Shown: positions 1 through 5,556 of the stretch, piece after piece
Layout of the letters: the number at the start of each line of letters is the position of its first letter
Numbering within the stretch: position 1 is the stretch's first letter
Origin: Bacillota bacterium
GTDB lineage: Bacteria; Bacillota; Clostridia; DSM-8532
Assembly (NCBI GenBank): GCA_023459915.1
Contig: JAEWSN010000083.1
Span: forward strand, 1-5,630
Length of the DNA: 5,630 bases
Direction of reading: 5' to 3'
Translations under genes and position numbers: made by a program
Notes under the pieces: generated by a model
What the model saw: the letters and a program-made list of their open reading frames with translations, nothing else
Told to the model about the DNA's origin: nothing
Database searches by the model: none

Positions 1-8
1 GCATTCCC

Positions 9-51
9 CGGGGTCTGACCCCCTGAAGTGGCTTCTGGGGGTCAGACCCCG
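9..51. repeat. Palindromic GGGGTCTGACCCC repeat pair directly after trpC (copy A)
   Basis: Two 15-base arms at 9-23 and 37-51 are perfect reverse complements (CGGGGTCTGACCCCC and GGGGGTCAGACCCCG). Each arm is also nearly self-complementary about its centre (GGGGTC-T-GACCCC). The spacer carries a further 4-bp pairing (gaag 25-28 with cttc 32-35), so a long hairpin with a small loop can form on either strand. The element begins one base after the trpC stop codon. No T-run follows on the minus strand, so it is not a standard intrinsic terminator, although such a stable hairpin could protect the 3' end of an mRNA. A second copy lies at 2489-2527. The form resembles REP-type intergenic palindromes; that assignment is inference. 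Confidence 0.85.
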
Positions 52-52
52 A

Positions 53-847
53 TTATACCATATCCCCCCGCCCTCCGGCATGGTGGAATGCGGCCAGTGT
101 GCGGACGGGATCGCCGGACCGCATCAGGGATTCCCCGACCAGAATGGCGTCGCATCCGGCGTCACGCAGCAGGGCCACGTCCCCGGGCTTGTGAATGCCG
201 CTTTCGGCAACCGCCACACAGCCTCCCGGAAGAACGGTCCTTACCCGGCCAAACGTGTGCAAATCCACTGAAAATGTGGTCAGGTCGCGGTTGTTGATGC
301 CGATGAGGGTGCCGCCGGCCTGCACCAGCCGTTTGGCCTCCTCCGTGGTGTGCGCCTCCATCAGCACGGCCATCCCCAGCGAAACCGCCAGTTTCCGAAG
401 CCCCGCCAGCGCACGGTCATCCAGAATGGCCGCGATCAGCAGCACCGCGTCCGCACCGATGGCCCGCGCCTGCAAAATCTGGAACTCGGTCACCAGAAAA
501 TCCTTGCGCAGCACCGGCAGCGACACCGCATCGCGAACCTGCCGCAACACCTCGTCCGACCCCAGAAAGAACTGCCGCTCGGTCAGCACGGACACACAAT
601 CCGCGCCGCCGGCTTCATACGCGCCGGCCGTTTCGACCGGCGCAAAGTCCTGCGCGATGAGGCCCTTCGACGGGGACGCCTTTTTCACCTCGGCGATGAT
701 GGAAACGCCTTTTTGCCGCAACACACCCTCAAAATCCCGAACCGGCGGCGCGGCCAGCGCGGCCTTTTCCAGTGTCGCAAGGGACATCTGCCGCATTTCG
801 TCCGCCAGCTGCCGCCTTTTGGCCGCCACGATGTCATCAAGAATCAT
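53..847 (-). CDS. trpC: Indole-3-glycerol phosphate synthase TrpC
   Basis: This 264-residue protein closes the indole ring: it converts 1-(2-carboxyphenylamino)-1-deoxyribulose 5-phosphate to indole-3-glycerol phosphate, CO2 and water in the cytoplasm. It is a single (beta/alpha)8 barrel of normal length for a monofunctional TrpC, with no fused TrpF domain. Visible active-site motifs are EVKKASPSKG (53-62), LRKDF (K115, the position of the catalytic acid lysine), MEAH (E164), GINNRDL (183-189) and AESGI (214-218, near the phosphate site). The start ATG at 847 overlaps the trpD stop as ATGA and is preceded, inside trpD, by a strong GGGGAGGT ribosome site with 6 bases of spacing, so translation is probably coupled to trpD. 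The stop codon is followed after one base by a palindromic repeat. Confidence 0.97.
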   Translation of the reverse strand: MILDDIVAAKRRQLADEMRQMSLATLEKAALAAPPVRDFEGVLRQKGVSIIAEVKKASPSKGLIAQDFAPVETAGAYEAGGADCVSVLTERQFFLGSDEVLRQVRDAVSLPVLRKDFLVTEFQILQARAIGADAVLLIAAILDDRALAGLRKLAVSLGMAVLMEAHTTEEAKRLVQAGGTLIGINNRDLTTFSVDLHTFGRVRTVLPGGCVAVAESGIHKPGDVALLRDAGCDAILVGESLMRSGDPVRTLAAFHHAGGRGDMV

Positions 848-1863
848 GACGCGACCTCCCCGATGCGCGAAGCCCGGATGTAGTCGTCCAGCACCTGCAT
901 CGCCCTGCCGGAGGCCACCGCCTCACGGGCCAGCGCGATGCCCGCCTCCATGGAACCAGCGCGGTCCGCCACATACAGCGCGGCGCCCGCGTTGAGCAAG
1001 ACCACGTCGAGGTGGGGTCCGGGCAGGCCTGCCAGCACATTTCGGAGAATGGCCGCGTTCTCCTGCGCGTCTCCACCCCGGATGGCCGAGATCGGCTGTC
1101 GCTGAAAACCAAAATCTTCGGGCGAAATCCGGTAACGGGTCACCTTGGCATCCTTCACCTCCGCCACCAGTGTGGACCCGCCGAGGGTGATCTCGTCCGG
1201 ACCATCCTCTCCATGCACCACCAGCGCGTGGGTCAGTCCCAGGTTGGCCAGCACCTCGGCCATGGGCTGCACCAGCTCGTCCGTGGGAACGCCCAGCAGC
1301 TGGTACCCCACAAACGCCGGATTCGACAAGGGGCCGACAAGGTTGAACACCGTTCTCACACCCATTTCCCGGCGCGTCTGGGCCACATGCCGCATGGAGC
1401 TGTGGTAGGCCTGGGCGAAAAGAAAGCAGATGCCCGTCTGAGCCAGACAGGCCGCCGCCCGGGCAGGTGACAGGGTGATGTTCACCCCCAACGCCTCCAG
1501 CACGTCCGCCGTGCCGCACAGGCTCGACGCCGCGCGGTTGCCGTGCTTGGCCACCGGCATGCCGGCGGCCGCGGTCACAAACGCGGTGGCCGTGGAAATA
1601 TTGAAGGTGTTGGCGCCGTCGCCGCCGGTTCCCACGATGTCGATGGCCGCGCCCGGCGTGTGCACCCGGCTGGCCTTGTCGCGCAGCACACGGGCGAACG
1701 CGGAAATCTCCTCCACGGTTTCGCCCTTCATGCGCAGCGCCGTCAGAAACGCCGCGACCTGGGAGGCGGTCGCCCCGCCATCCATCATGGTTTCCATCGC
1801 CGCGCGCGCCTCGTCCGTTGTCAAGTGCTCTCCCATCATCAATTTCTGAATCAATGCCTTCAT
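844..1863 (-). CDS. trpD: Anthranilate phosphoribosyltransferase TrpD
   Basis: This 339-residue protein transfers the phosphoribosyl group of PRPP to anthranilate, the second step of tryptophan branch synthesis. It has the usual family length, with a helical N-terminal part and a glycosyltransferase-3 fold. Visible motifs are GTGGD (78-82, PRPP diphosphate loop), NIST (88-91), KHGNRAASS (106-114), R165 in the anthranilate-binding region, and DGPDE (220-224), where the acidic pair binds Mg2+. The family more often has DGLDE there. The start ATG at 1863 (MKALIQKLMMGEHLT) fits the family N-terminus and has AGGA 8 bases upstream. The reading frame stays open further upstream, but that part overlaps trpG in another frame and is not TrpD-like. 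It lies 29 bp after trpG and overlaps trpC by 4 bp. Confidence 0.97.
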   Translation of the reverse strand: MKALIQKLMMGEHLTTDEARAAMETMMDGGATASQVAAFLTALRMKGETVEEISAFARVLRDKASRVHTPGAAIDIVGTGGDGANTFNISTATAFVTAAAGMPVAKHGNRAASSLCGTADVLEALGVNITLSPARAAACLAQTGICFLFAQAYHSSMRHVAQTRREMGVRTVFNLVGPLSNPAFVGYQLLGVPTDELVQPMAEVLANLGLTHALVVHGEDGPDEITLGGSTLVAEVKDAKVTRYRISPEDFGFQRQPISAIRGGDAQENAAILRNVLAGLPGPHLDVVLLNAGAALYVADRAGSMEAGIALAREAVASGRAMQVLDDYIRASRIGEVAS

Positions 1864-1892
1864 CCCTGCCGTCCTTCCCGAAGCCAACCGCT

Positions 1893-2465
1893 TCAACCCT
1901 TCAAAAAATTCTCCATCATCCGCATGCCCTCCGCTGTCAGCAGCGATTCGGGATGGAACTGCACCCCGTACACCGGCAGCGTCTTGTGCCGCAACCCCAT
2001 GATCAAACCGTCCGGCGTCCGGGCCGTCACAGCCAGGGCTTCCGGAAGCGTGTCCTGATCCACCACCAGGGAATGATACCGACCCACCGTCATTTCCCCG
2101 GGCAGCCCCTCGAACAGCGGGCACGTCGGATCCACCACCTTGACGCGGCCGCGTTTGCCGTGCACCGGCCCCCCGGGCGCACGGGTGATGGTGCCGCCGA
2201 ACGCCTCCCCGATGGCCTGATGTCCCAGACAGATGCCCAGCACCGGGCATGCCGTCCCCAGCCGGCGTGCCGCCTCGATGCTGATGCCGGCGTCTGCCGG
2301 ATAACCCGGCCCGGGAGAGATCAGCACATGGGATGGTGCCAGGGCGAGGACGCCGGGGATGTCCAGCGTGTCGTTCCGAACCACGCGCACCTCCGGGTGA
2401 ATCATGCCGGCATACTGGTAGAGGTTGTAGGTGAACGAGTCATAATTGTCGATGATGAGAATCAT
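1893..2465 (-). CDS. trpG: Anthranilate synthase glutamine amidotransferase subunit TrpG
   Basis: This 190-residue class I glutamine amidotransferase releases ammonia from glutamine and passes it to TrpE to make anthranilate. Length and motifs are complete: NYDSFTYNL at 7-15, SPGPGYP at 50-56 (oxyanion region), the nucleophile elbow GICLGHQ with catalytic C79, HSL at 131-133 and FHPES with catalytic H171 and E173. It is not fused to TrpD or TrpE. The start ATG at 2465 overlaps the trpE stop as ATGA and has GGAGG 7 bases upstream inside trpE, which suggests coupled translation and equal subunit output. In some bacteria the same protein also serves as PabA; no pabB is visible here to test that. 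The trp operon context makes the TrpG role the main one. Confidence 0.96.
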   Translation of the reverse strand: MILIIDNYDSFTYNLYQYAGMIHPEVRVVRNDTLDIPGVLALAPSHVLISPGPGYPADAGISIEAARRLGTACPVLGICLGHQAIGEAFGGTITRAPGGPVHGKRGRVKVVDPTCPLFEGLPGEMTVGRYHSLVVDQDTLPEALAVTARTPDGLIMGLRHKTLPVYGVQFHPESLLTAEGMRMMENFLKG

Positions 2466-3991
2466 ACCTGAACCTCCATCCCGGTTGAGGGGGCCTGACC
2501 CCACTGTGGCGTTGGGGTCTGACCCCCGACCTCGGCCAGCGCGCGCAGCAGCGCGCCCGCCTTGCTCTGTGTCTCCTCAAATTCCACATGCGGCACGGAA
2601 TCAGCCACAATGCCGGCTCCCGCCTGCAGATACGCGCGCCCGTCCTTGAACAGGAGCGTGCGGATGGTGATGCAGGAATCCAGATTGCCGTCAAAGGAGA
2701 AGTACCCGATGGCGCCTCCGTATGGGCCCCGACGGGAGGGCTCCATCTCGTCGATGAGCTCCATGGCGCGTATCTTCGGCGCGCCGGACAGGGTACCGGC
2801 CGGCAAAACCGCCCGCAGCGCGTCGAACGCCGTCACACCCTCCCGCGCCTGTCCCTGAACCAGGGTCGTCAGGTGCATCACATGGGAATAGCGGGCCACC
2901 TTCATCAGATCCACCGGCTTCACCGTGCCGAACCGGGCGATCTTTCCGATATCGTTGCGCCCCAGATCCACCAGCATCATGTGCTCGGCAACTTCCTTTT
3001 CATCGTTGCGCAGCTCCGCCTCCAGCCGCGCGTCCTCCTCCGGCGTGGCGCCGCGTGGCCGCGTGCCGGCGATGGGGCAGGTTTCCACCATGCCGTCCTC
3101 AAACCGGACCAACATTTCCGGGGAGGCGCCAACGATGTGATAGCTGTCGAATTTCAGGAAATACATGTAGGGAGACGGGTTGTTCACCCGCAGCACGCGA
3201 TAGACATCGAAGGGATCGGCATCGGTCTCCACGGACATCCGCCGCGAGGGAACCATCTGAAAAATGTCGCCGTCCACGATGTGCCGCTTGGCCTTCTCCA
3301 CCATGGCCATGTAGGCCTCCCGGCCGGTTTCGCTCACCAGCGGGCCCACATGGCAGTTCCGCCGGATGCGCGCGCCGGCGACCGCATGTCCGGAATCGAG
3401 GATGGTCCGCTCAATCGCCTGCAACCGGGATACCGCCCGTTCGTAGTTGTGGGCCATCTCCCCGTCGGTTCGCATGTTGACAATCAGCTGGAGCTTCTGT
3501 CGCAGATGATCAAAGACAATCATCTCGTCACAAATCATGAAATGGGCATCCGGAACATGCAATGTGTCCGGCGGCGGATTGGGCAGCCGTTCCACGCTGC
3601 GCACCAGATCGTACCCGAAAAAGCCGACCGCCCCGCCCGAAAGCCGGGGAACACCGGCCAGGCGCGCGCCCTTGTACCGGGCCATCACGTCACGGACCAT
3701 GTCGAAGAGGTTGCCGGACAGCTGTTCCACATGACCGTCGCGGCGTTCCAGCAAGGCTTCCTGCCCCTGTATGCGCAGGGTCAGCAGGGGATCCCGGCCA
3801 ATGAAGGAATACCGTGCCCATTTTTCTCCGCCCTCCACGCTGTCGAGGAGGAAGCAATAGGGGCTGATGTCCTTGAACCGTTTGAAGACGCTGATGGGGG
3901 TTTCCATGTCCGCCACCGTTTCGAGCACGATGGGAACAAACGTGTTCCCGGCGCCGAGTTGGATGGCCTGTGCCAAGGATGGAAATATCAT
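2462..3991 (-). CDS. trpE: Anthranilate synthase component I TrpE, with repeat-derived C-terminal tail
   Basis: This 509-residue protein makes anthranilate from chorismate with ammonia supplied by TrpG, the committed step of tryptophan synthesis. The N-terminal domain carries LLDS (48-51), the counterpart of the LLES element in the tryptophan feedback site of known TrpE enzymes, and the C-terminal domain has NPSPYMYF, so feedback inhibition is likely kept. The chorismate-binding half shows PIAGTRPRG, ELRNDEKE, DLGRNDIGK, LPAGTLSGAPK and GGAIGYFSFDG. The start ATG at 3991 was chosen because AAGGCGG lies 6 bases upstream and MIFPSLAQ looks native; an in-frame ATG at 4036 has no ribosome site. 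Residues 489-501 (GGQTPTPQWGQAP) are encoded by a palindromic DNA repeat, and the tail to residue 509 looks like an added extension rather than a family feature. Confidence 0.96.
   Translation of the reverse strand: MIFPSLAQAIQLGAGNTFVPIVLETVADMETPISVFKRFKDISPYCFLLDSVEGGEKWARYSFIGRDPLLTLRIQGQEALLERRDGHVEQLSGNLFDMVRDVMARYKGARLAGVPRLSGGAVGFFGYDLVRSVERLPNPPPDTLHVPDAHFMICDEMIVFDHLRQKLQLIVNMRTDGEMAHNYERAVSRLQAIERTILDSGHAVAGARIRRNCHVGPLVSETGREAYMAMVEKAKRHIVDGDIFQMVPSRRMSVETDADPFDVYRVLRVNNPSPYMYFLKFDSYHIVGASPEMLVRFEDGMVETCPIAGTRPRGATPEEDARLEAELRNDEKEVAEHMMLVDLGRNDIGKIARFGTVKPVDLMKVARYSHVMHLTTLVQGQAREGVTAFDALRAVLPAGTLSGAPKIRAMELIDEMEPSRRGPYGGAIGYFSFDGNLDSCITIRTLLFKDGRAYLQAGAGIVADSVPHVEFEETQSKAGALLRALAEVGGQTPTPQWGQAPSTGMEVQV
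2489..2527. repeat. Palindromic GGGGTCTGACCCC repeat pair inside the 3' end of trpE (copy B)
   Basis: Two copies of the same palindromic unit as at 9-51 lie at 2489-2502 (GGGGGCCTGACCCC) and 2514-2527 (GGGGTCTGACCCCC), with an 11-base spacer. Here the units are in direct orientation (one C/T difference in the core), whereas copy A has them inverted; as each unit is nearly palindromic, they can still pair with each other imperfectly. The element is read in frame by trpE as residues 489-501 and ends about 24 bp before the trpG start. Confidence 0.85.
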
Positions 3992-4075
3992 CTTGTTCCG
4001 CCTTTCTTCCCAACAGACCATTGGCCGTCGGGACATCGGGCGCGTTCACGTCTCCGGTTCAGTGCCGAGGAGATC

Positions 4076-4107
4076 AAAAAAGGTCTGTCCTTACAAGGAC
4101 AGACCTT
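4076..4107 (-). terminator. Intrinsic terminator in the trp leader (putative attenuator)
   Basis: On the minus strand a 12-bp perfect stem (AAGGTCTGTCCT pairing with AGGACAGACCTT) closes a TGTA loop at 4092-4095 and runs directly into six T residues (4081-4076). This is a textbook rho-independent terminator pointing toward trpE; on the plus strand no T-run follows. It stands between the only strong promoter and trpE, about 85 bp before the trpE start, so it must be read through for the operon to be expressed. That position makes it a likely attenuator. A weaker alternative hairpin, CAGAC-GAAG-GTCTG (4100-4113), would use up part of the 5' arm and is mutually exclusive with the terminator. Confidence 0.85.
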
Positions 4108-4189
4108 CGTCTGCATGCCACCTTGATACTGATTCGCCGGGCGCCAACACGCCCTTTGCCGATAACGCCGGCATTGCGTCGGACATTAC

Positions 4190-4282
4190 TCACGGGAGCC
4201 AGAAATGCCGGTTCCACGCTTTCTCTCCGCCTTCAGGGGCCCATTGTGCGCCGCCGCGTGCTGCTGTGATTCCACCCTCCAC
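4190..4282 (-). CDS. Candidate trp leader peptide with three Trp codons
   Basis: A 30-codon frame runs from a GTG at 4282 to a TGA at 4190 and ends in AWNRHFWLP. It contains Trp at residues 14, 23 and 28, which is rich for a short peptide. It lies between the trp promoter and the leader terminator, and the last two Trp codons flank one arm of a leader hairpin (4204-4211). This is the arrangement expected of a ribosome-mediated attenuator. Against it: the start is GTG, the purine-rich AGAGAG upstream is only 2 bases from it, the Trp codons are not tandem, and the frame is open further upstream beyond the promoter. The peptide should be treated as a hypothesis. Confidence 0.3.
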   Translation of the reverse strand: MEGGITAARGGAQWAPEGGEKAWNRHFWLP

Positions 4283-4320
4283 AACTCTCTGAAAGTGCCT
4301 GCCGCGCTTTACTTCCCCAT

Positions 4321-4337
4321 CACAAGTTTGACTTGTG
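4321..4337. promoter_or_regulatory. Palindrome over the trp transcription start (possible operator)
   Basis: CACAAGT and ACTTGTG form a perfect 7-bp inverted repeat around a 3-base centre, with two further matching bases beyond one mismatch on each side. It begins 3 bases after the -10 box and spans the predicted start site. Because transcription would start inside it, it is better read as a DNA operator than as an RNA hairpin. A tryptophan-responsive repressor would fit, but the half site is not the ACTAGT type of the enterobacterial TrpR operator, so the regulator is unknown. Confidence 0.45.
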
Positions 4338-4340
4338 GTG

Positions 4341-4369
4341 ATGATAGCATGATTTGGATACGGTGTCAA
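4341..4369 (-). promoter_or_regulatory. Sigma70-type promoter of the trp operon
   Basis: A consensus -35 box TTGACA (4364-4369) is separated by exactly 17 bases from a -10 box TATCAT (4341-4346) on the minus strand. Transcription should start near 4334. It is the best promoter match upstream of trpE and lies about 90 bp after the mscL stop, so trp transcription appears independent of mscL. Confidence 0.8.
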
Positions 4370-4385
4370 ACTTTGATTCCAGTGC

Positions 4386-4409
4386 AACAACCCGCGCATG
4401 CGCGTTGTT
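4386..4409. repeat. Inverted repeat between mscL and the trp promoter (1)
   Basis: The 12-base perfect palindrome CGCGCATGCGCG (4393-4404) is flanked by AACAA (4386-4390) and TTGTT (4405-4409), giving a hairpin with a 2-base bulge. On the plus strand it runs into TTGTTTT, a weak terminator-like tail, but no plus-strand gene needs one. On the minus strand there is no T-run. It could act as the 3' end of mscL transcripts or be a protein site; this is unproven. Confidence 0.5.
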
Positions 4410-4410
4410 T

Positions 4411-4434
4411 TGAAGAAATTCTTGAATTCCTTCA
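4411..4434. repeat. Inverted repeat downstream of mscL (2)
   Basis: TGAAGAAATTC (4411-4421) and GAATTCCTTCA (4424-4434) pair over 11 positions with one non-Watson-Crick position, around a 2-base centre. It begins 26 bp after the mscL stop and directly abuts the repeat at 4386-4409. It is the first stable hairpin an mscL transcript would meet, but no T-run follows on the minus strand, so a role in terminating mscL is only possible. Confidence 0.45.
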
Positions 4435-4460
4435 GCCAAATGGCGCGATGGCTCGTGTCA

Positions 4461-4895
4461 TCATCCGCGCTTGCGCAGCTCGTCACGGATTTCGGTGAGC
4501 AGTTTTTCCTGGGCAGAAGGCTCCGGCGGCGCGGCGGGCGCGGCTTCCTCCTTCTTCTTGAACCGTTCAAAGAACTTCACAAACAGGAAAACACAGAACG
4601 CGATGATGAGAAAATCAATGACGGTCTGGATGAAATTTCCGTATTTCCACAGCAGGGGTTCGCCATCCCCCACCGCCTCGCGCAATGTCACGGACAGCGC
4701 GCTGAGACTGTTCTGACCGGTGATGAGCACGATCAACGGCATCAGGATGTCATTGACCAGCGAGGCGACGATTTTGCCGAACGCACCACCAATGACGACC
4801 GCCACGGCCAGATCGACCACATTGCCCTTCATGATGAACTTCTTGAAATCGCCGCCCAATTTTTTGGCATTTGCCAATCCCTTGTCCACACTCAT
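4461..4895 (-). CDS. mscL: Large-conductance mechanosensitive channel MscL
   Basis: This 144-residue inner-membrane protein forms a homopentameric channel that opens under membrane tension and releases solutes during hypo-osmotic shock. Family features in order are: an amphipathic N-terminal helix with DFKKFIMKGNVVDLAVAVVIGGAFG, pore helix TM1 (about 26-57, including VNDILMP at 47-53), a periplasmic loop (about 60-85), TM2 (about 86-109, FIQTVIDFLIIAFCVFLF), a KFFERFKKKEE charged segment, an Ala/Pro linker, and the C-terminal bundle helix with LLTEIRDELRKR, close to the E. coli ending. The start ATG at 4895 has GGAGG 8 bases upstream; TTG and GTG codons just upstream in frame fall at or before that site. 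It lies 59 bp after the response regulator gene on the same strand and may share its transcript. Confidence 0.97.
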   Translation of the reverse strand: MSVDKGLANAKKLGGDFKKFIMKGNVVDLAVAVVIGGAFGKIVASLVNDILMPLIVLITGQNSLSALSVTLREAVGDGEPLLWKYGNFIQTVIDFLIIAFCVFLFVKFFERFKKKEEAAPAAPPEPSAQEKLLTEIRDELRKRG

Positions 4896-4954
4896 GTCTT
4901 TGTCCTCCACCAAAATTTATCATCCACGCCTGAAAAACCTTTCAGTCGCGACAA

Positions 4955-5356
4955 TCATGTCCCATCGGAAAAACCCAGTTCCCGCATCACGCCTCGCAGC
5001 TTGACCAGATCGATGGGCTTGCAGGCATACGCCTCGCACCCGGACTCCTCGGACTGGGCCATGGTGCGGCGATCGTTGAGTGCCGTGGTCACAATCACCT
5101 TCGCCCGTTCCCCGCCGGGGATGCCCTGTTTGCGCTCATGGGCGCGAATGGCCCTGAGCACTTCAATCCCATCCATTTCCGGCATCATGATGTCCAGGCA
5201 GATGAGCCGGTAGGGTTTTCCCTCCCTGTGGGCCGCCAAAAAAGCATCCAGCGCCTCACGGCCATTGACGGCGATTTCACAGGTACCATACTGGATGAGG
5301 AATTTCTGCAGGAGTTTGCGACCGACAAAGTCATCCTCCGCAATCAGGATGCGCAT
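4955..5356 (-). CDS. Receiver-only (CheY-like) response regulator
   Basis: This 133-residue protein is a single receiver domain with no output domain. All key residues are present: acidic pair D8-D9 (AEDD), phosphoacceptor D55 (LDIMMPEMDG), switch T91 (VTTAL) and K113 (CKPID), so it should accept a phosphoryl group from a histidine kinase. The partner kinase and the target are not in the window. It could work in chemotaxis, a phosphorelay or protein-protein signalling; the sequence does not decide. The start ATG at 5356 (MRILIAEDD) fits the beta-1 strand of the fold and has AGGTGG 5 bases upstream; an in-frame ATG at 5398 would overlap the likely -10 box. mscL follows 59 bp later on the same strand, but a functional link is not established. 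Confidence 0.93.
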   Translation of the reverse strand: MRILIAEDDFVGRKLLQKFLIQYGTCEIAVNGREALDAFLAAHREGKPYRLICLDIMMPEMDGIEVLRAIRAHERKQGIPGGERAKVIVTTALNDRRTMAQSEESGCEAYACKPIDLVKLRGVMRELGFSDGT

Positions 5357-5393
5357 GGCTGCCACCTTTCTAGAAAACATTACCACATTTCCC

Positions 5394-5423
5394 ATCATAC
5401 CGGAAGCCCTTGACTTGACACAA
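5394..5423 (-). promoter_or_regulatory. Probable promoter of the response regulator gene
   Basis: On the minus strand TATGAT (5394-5399) serves as a good -10 box, with TTGTGT (5418-5423) 18 bases upstream as a moderate -35 box. Transcription would start near 5387, leaving a leader of about 30 nt that carries the AGGTGG ribosome site. The match is reasonable but not strong. Confidence 0.45.
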
Positions 5424-5431
5424 GGACTCCA

Positions 5432-5446
5432 GTGGGATTATCCCAC
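5432..5446. promoter_or_regulatory. Perfect GTGGGA-TTA-TCCCAC palindrome upstream of the response regulator
   Basis: Two 6-base arms form a perfect inverted repeat around a 3-base centre. It sits 8 bp upstream of the proposed -35 box of the response regulator promoter and about 70 bp upstream of the tRNA promoter. It resembles a site for a dimeric transcription factor. I do not recognise the factor. Confidence 0.4.
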
Positions 5447-5513
5447 ATGAAATCCGCATTGAAACCGGGAAAACCGCAAAACAACACTTACTGAAAAATC
5501 GCGCGGTTCGCTC

Positions 5514-5542
5514 TTGAATTGGCATTGGCTTTCCGGTATAAT
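5514..5542 (+). promoter_or_regulatory. Promoter of the tRNA-Pro gene
   Basis: A -35 box TTGAAT (5514-5519) and a perfect -10 box TATAAT (5537-5542) are 17 bases apart. Transcription should start near 5549, only about 8 bases before the mature tRNA 5' end, a short leader that RNase P would remove. Confidence 0.8.
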
Positions 5543-5556
5543 GACACTCGTGCCTT

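Larger units (their letters stand above)
4076..4334 (-). promoter_or_regulatory. trp operon leader region
   Basis: About 260 nt separate the predicted transcription start (near 4334) from the end of the leader terminator. Besides the terminator, this stretch can form a hairpin of CCGGCATT (4204-4211) with AATGCCGG (4168-4175) and a second one of GGGCG (4150-4154) with CGCCC (4139-4143). GCCGG at 4168-4172 can alternatively pair with CCGGC at 4136-4140, so more than one fold is possible. The first hairpin arm lies between two Trp codons of a candidate leader ORF. I see no strong complement of the terminator 5' arm upstream, so the switching mechanism is unresolved. A tryptophan-responsive attenuator is inferred from position and Trp codons. 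Confidence 0.6.

Noticed and set aside
195..995. Long plus-strand open frame opposite trpC and trpD.
   Set aside because: It is antisense to two well-supported genes, has low-complexity Arg/Ser/Pro/Ala composition typical of GC-rich shadow frames, and has no recognisable domain.
2588..4126. Plus-strand open frame of 512 codons opposite trpE.
   Set aside because: It mirrors the trpE coding frame, is rich in His/Arg/Gly/Gln with no family motif, and runs through the leader terminator.
4200..4220. GCGTGGAACCGGC on the minus strand resembles the T-box core GGGTGGNACCGCG in the trp leader.
   Set aside because: It is about 100 nt before the terminator with no pairing to it, no specifier-loop stem I could be drawn, and the variable base (A) does not match the G discriminator expected of tRNA-Trp.
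4190..4300. Several GAG triplets in the leader, suggesting TRAP binding.
   Set aside because: They are few and irregularly spaced, unlike the roughly eleven evenly spaced triplets of a TRAP site.
4930..4945. CTGAAA/TTTCAG hairpin between the response regulator and mscL as a terminator.
   Set aside because: The stem is only 6 bp, AT-rich, and no T-run follows it on the minus strand.
5415..5443. Plus-strand TTGACA followed 17 bases later by TTATCC, a possible second promoter toward the tRNA.
   Set aside because: The -10 match is poor and a much better promoter (TTGAAT-17-TATAAT) lies at 5514-5542.
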